Origin: Sphingomonas sp. GM_Shp_1
GTDB lineage: Bacteria; Pseudomonadota; Alphaproteobacteria; Sphingomonadales; Sphingomonadaceae
DNA: 64,000 bases
Direction of reading: 5' to 3'
Assembly: GCF_026540895.1 (NCBI RefSeq)
Contig: NZ_JALNUR010000020.1
Location: 1 to 64,000, forward strand
In this document: positions 63,389-64,000 of the stretch, in pieces
Position numbering within the stretch: the stretch's first letter is position 1
Layout: each line of letters opens with the position of its first letter
The notes under the pieces: generated by a model
What the model saw: the letters and a program-made list of their open reading frames with translations, nothing else
The model's database searches: none
Told to the model about the DNA's origin: nothing
Translations under genes and position numbers: made by a program

Positions 63389-64000
63389 CTACAGACCCTT
63401 TTCGGCCCGCCACGCCGGATTGTGAAGCGTGGAGAGGTAGCGAAACCCCGTATCGCACAAAATGGTTGCGATACGCTTATCGGGCCCCAGGGCCCGCGCC
63501 AGGGCGACCGCTCCGGCCACGTTGATCCCCGATGACAGGCCCAGGCACAGTCCCTCCTCGGTCAGCAGCCGCTGCACCCAATACCAGCCCTCGGCATCCG
63601 AGATACGAAACTGGGTATCGACCGGCGCGCCTTCCAGATTGGCGGTGATCCGCCCCTGGCCGATCCCTTCGGCGACCGACGACCCTTCCGACTTCAACTC
63701 GCCATGCGCATAGTAATCGTAAAGTGCGGCACCATGCGGGTCGCTGAGCGCGATGGTGATCGATTCGTCATGCGCCTTCAGCCCCAGGCCGACGCCCGCC
63801 AGCGTGCCGCCCGTGCCCGCCGCACAGGTGAAGCCGTCGATCCGCCCGCCCATCTGGTTCCAAATCTCTTCGGCGGTACCCACGATATGCGCGCGGCGGT
63901 TGGCGATATTGTCGAACTGGTTGGCCCAGACCGCATTGTCCGTCTCCTCGGCGATCCGGCGCGAGGTGTGGACGAAGTGACAGGGGCTGGAATAGGGCGC
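63389..64000 (-). CDS. cysK: cysteine synthase family protein, 5' part outside window
   Basis: Fold-type II PLP enzyme using O-acetylserine and sulfide. The 203 C-terminal residues are present, and the PLP-lysine region lies beyond the edge. Visible features: the phosphate-binding glycine loop AAGTGGTLAGVGLGLK, VAEGIGQGRI, GLCLGLSSGINVAGAVALAR and the CysK-type end ILCDTGFRYLSTLHNPAW. A cystathionine beta-synthase-like member cannot be excluded without the N-terminus. Confidence 0.85.
   Translation of the reverse strand, partial: APYSSPCHFVHTSRRIAEETDNAVWANQFDNIANRRAHIVGTAEEIWNQMGGRIDGFTCAAGTGGTLAGVGLGLKAHDESITIALSDPHGAALYDYYAHGELKSEGSSVAEGIGQGRITANLEGAPVDTQFRISDAEGWYWVQRLLTEEGLCLGLSSGINVAGAVALARALGPDKRIATILCDTGFRYLSTLHNPAWRAEKGL

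Overview
The window is a GC-rich chromosomal segment from an alphaproteobacterium, almost certainly a Sphingomonadaceae member (Sphingomonas-like). The evidence is the PhyR/NepR/EcfG stress locus with a PhyP-like partner, an argS-SPOR-nagZ-scpAB-tatABC block, a complete dcw cluster with a DAP-type MurE, and several families of palindromic intergenic repeats typical of sphingomonads. No rRNA, tRNA, CRISPR array, prophage or insertion sequence was seen. Genes are packed, and many neighbours overlap by 4 bases (ATGA, GTGA or TTGA) or 1 base (TGATG or TAATG).

Layout. 1-4 kb: a TPR lipoprotein cut by the window edge, a Sel1/SPOR protein, and serB and miaA placed head to head. 4-10.5 kb: branched-chain amino acid synthesis (ilvB, ilvN, ilvC, then a YceI-like periplasmic protein and leuA). 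leuA is preceded by a Leu-rich candidate leader peptide. 10.5-15 kb: a TonB-like membrane protein, a phosphate-selective porin behind four 11-bp repeats resembling a Pho box, and a coupled folate operon folE-pteridine-reductase-like SDR-folB. 15-18.4 kb: a coupled glutathione-dependent formaldehyde operon, frmA-VOC-VOC-purU-fghA. 18.5-26 kb: DUF2945 and SWIB small proteins, a lipoprotein, erpA-xth, an M23 peptidase and glnE-bcp-DUF455.

25.9-31 kb is a general stress response island. It holds phyR, nepR, ecfG and a PhyP-like sensor with a degenerate ATPase domain, plus an entericidin-like lipoprotein. It also holds less expected parts: a second NepR-like ORF, a 45-residue membrane protein, a candidate small RNA with a C-rich loop, and several GGAAC-N16-CGTT-like promoter candidates. 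Two of these promoters sit so close to an ATG that the mRNAs would be leaderless.

31-43 kb carries argS-SPOR-nagZ-scpA-scpB-tatABC, and a TPR/SPOR-dgt-DUF4240 block bracketed by two copies of a 225-bp palindromic element. 43.7-62.3 kb is the whole dcw cluster on the minus strand: mraZ-rsmH-ftsL-ftsI-murE-(43-aa ORF)-murF-mraY-murD-ftsW-murG-murC-murB-ddl-ftsQ-ftsA-ftsZ. The window ends with a small membrane protein and a partial cysteine synthase.

The most unusual observation is that one copy of a dispersed palindromic repeat lies inside murD, in frame, and adds about 44 residues to this essential enzyme. The second is the set of undocumented-looking small genes in the stress island and in the dcw operon.
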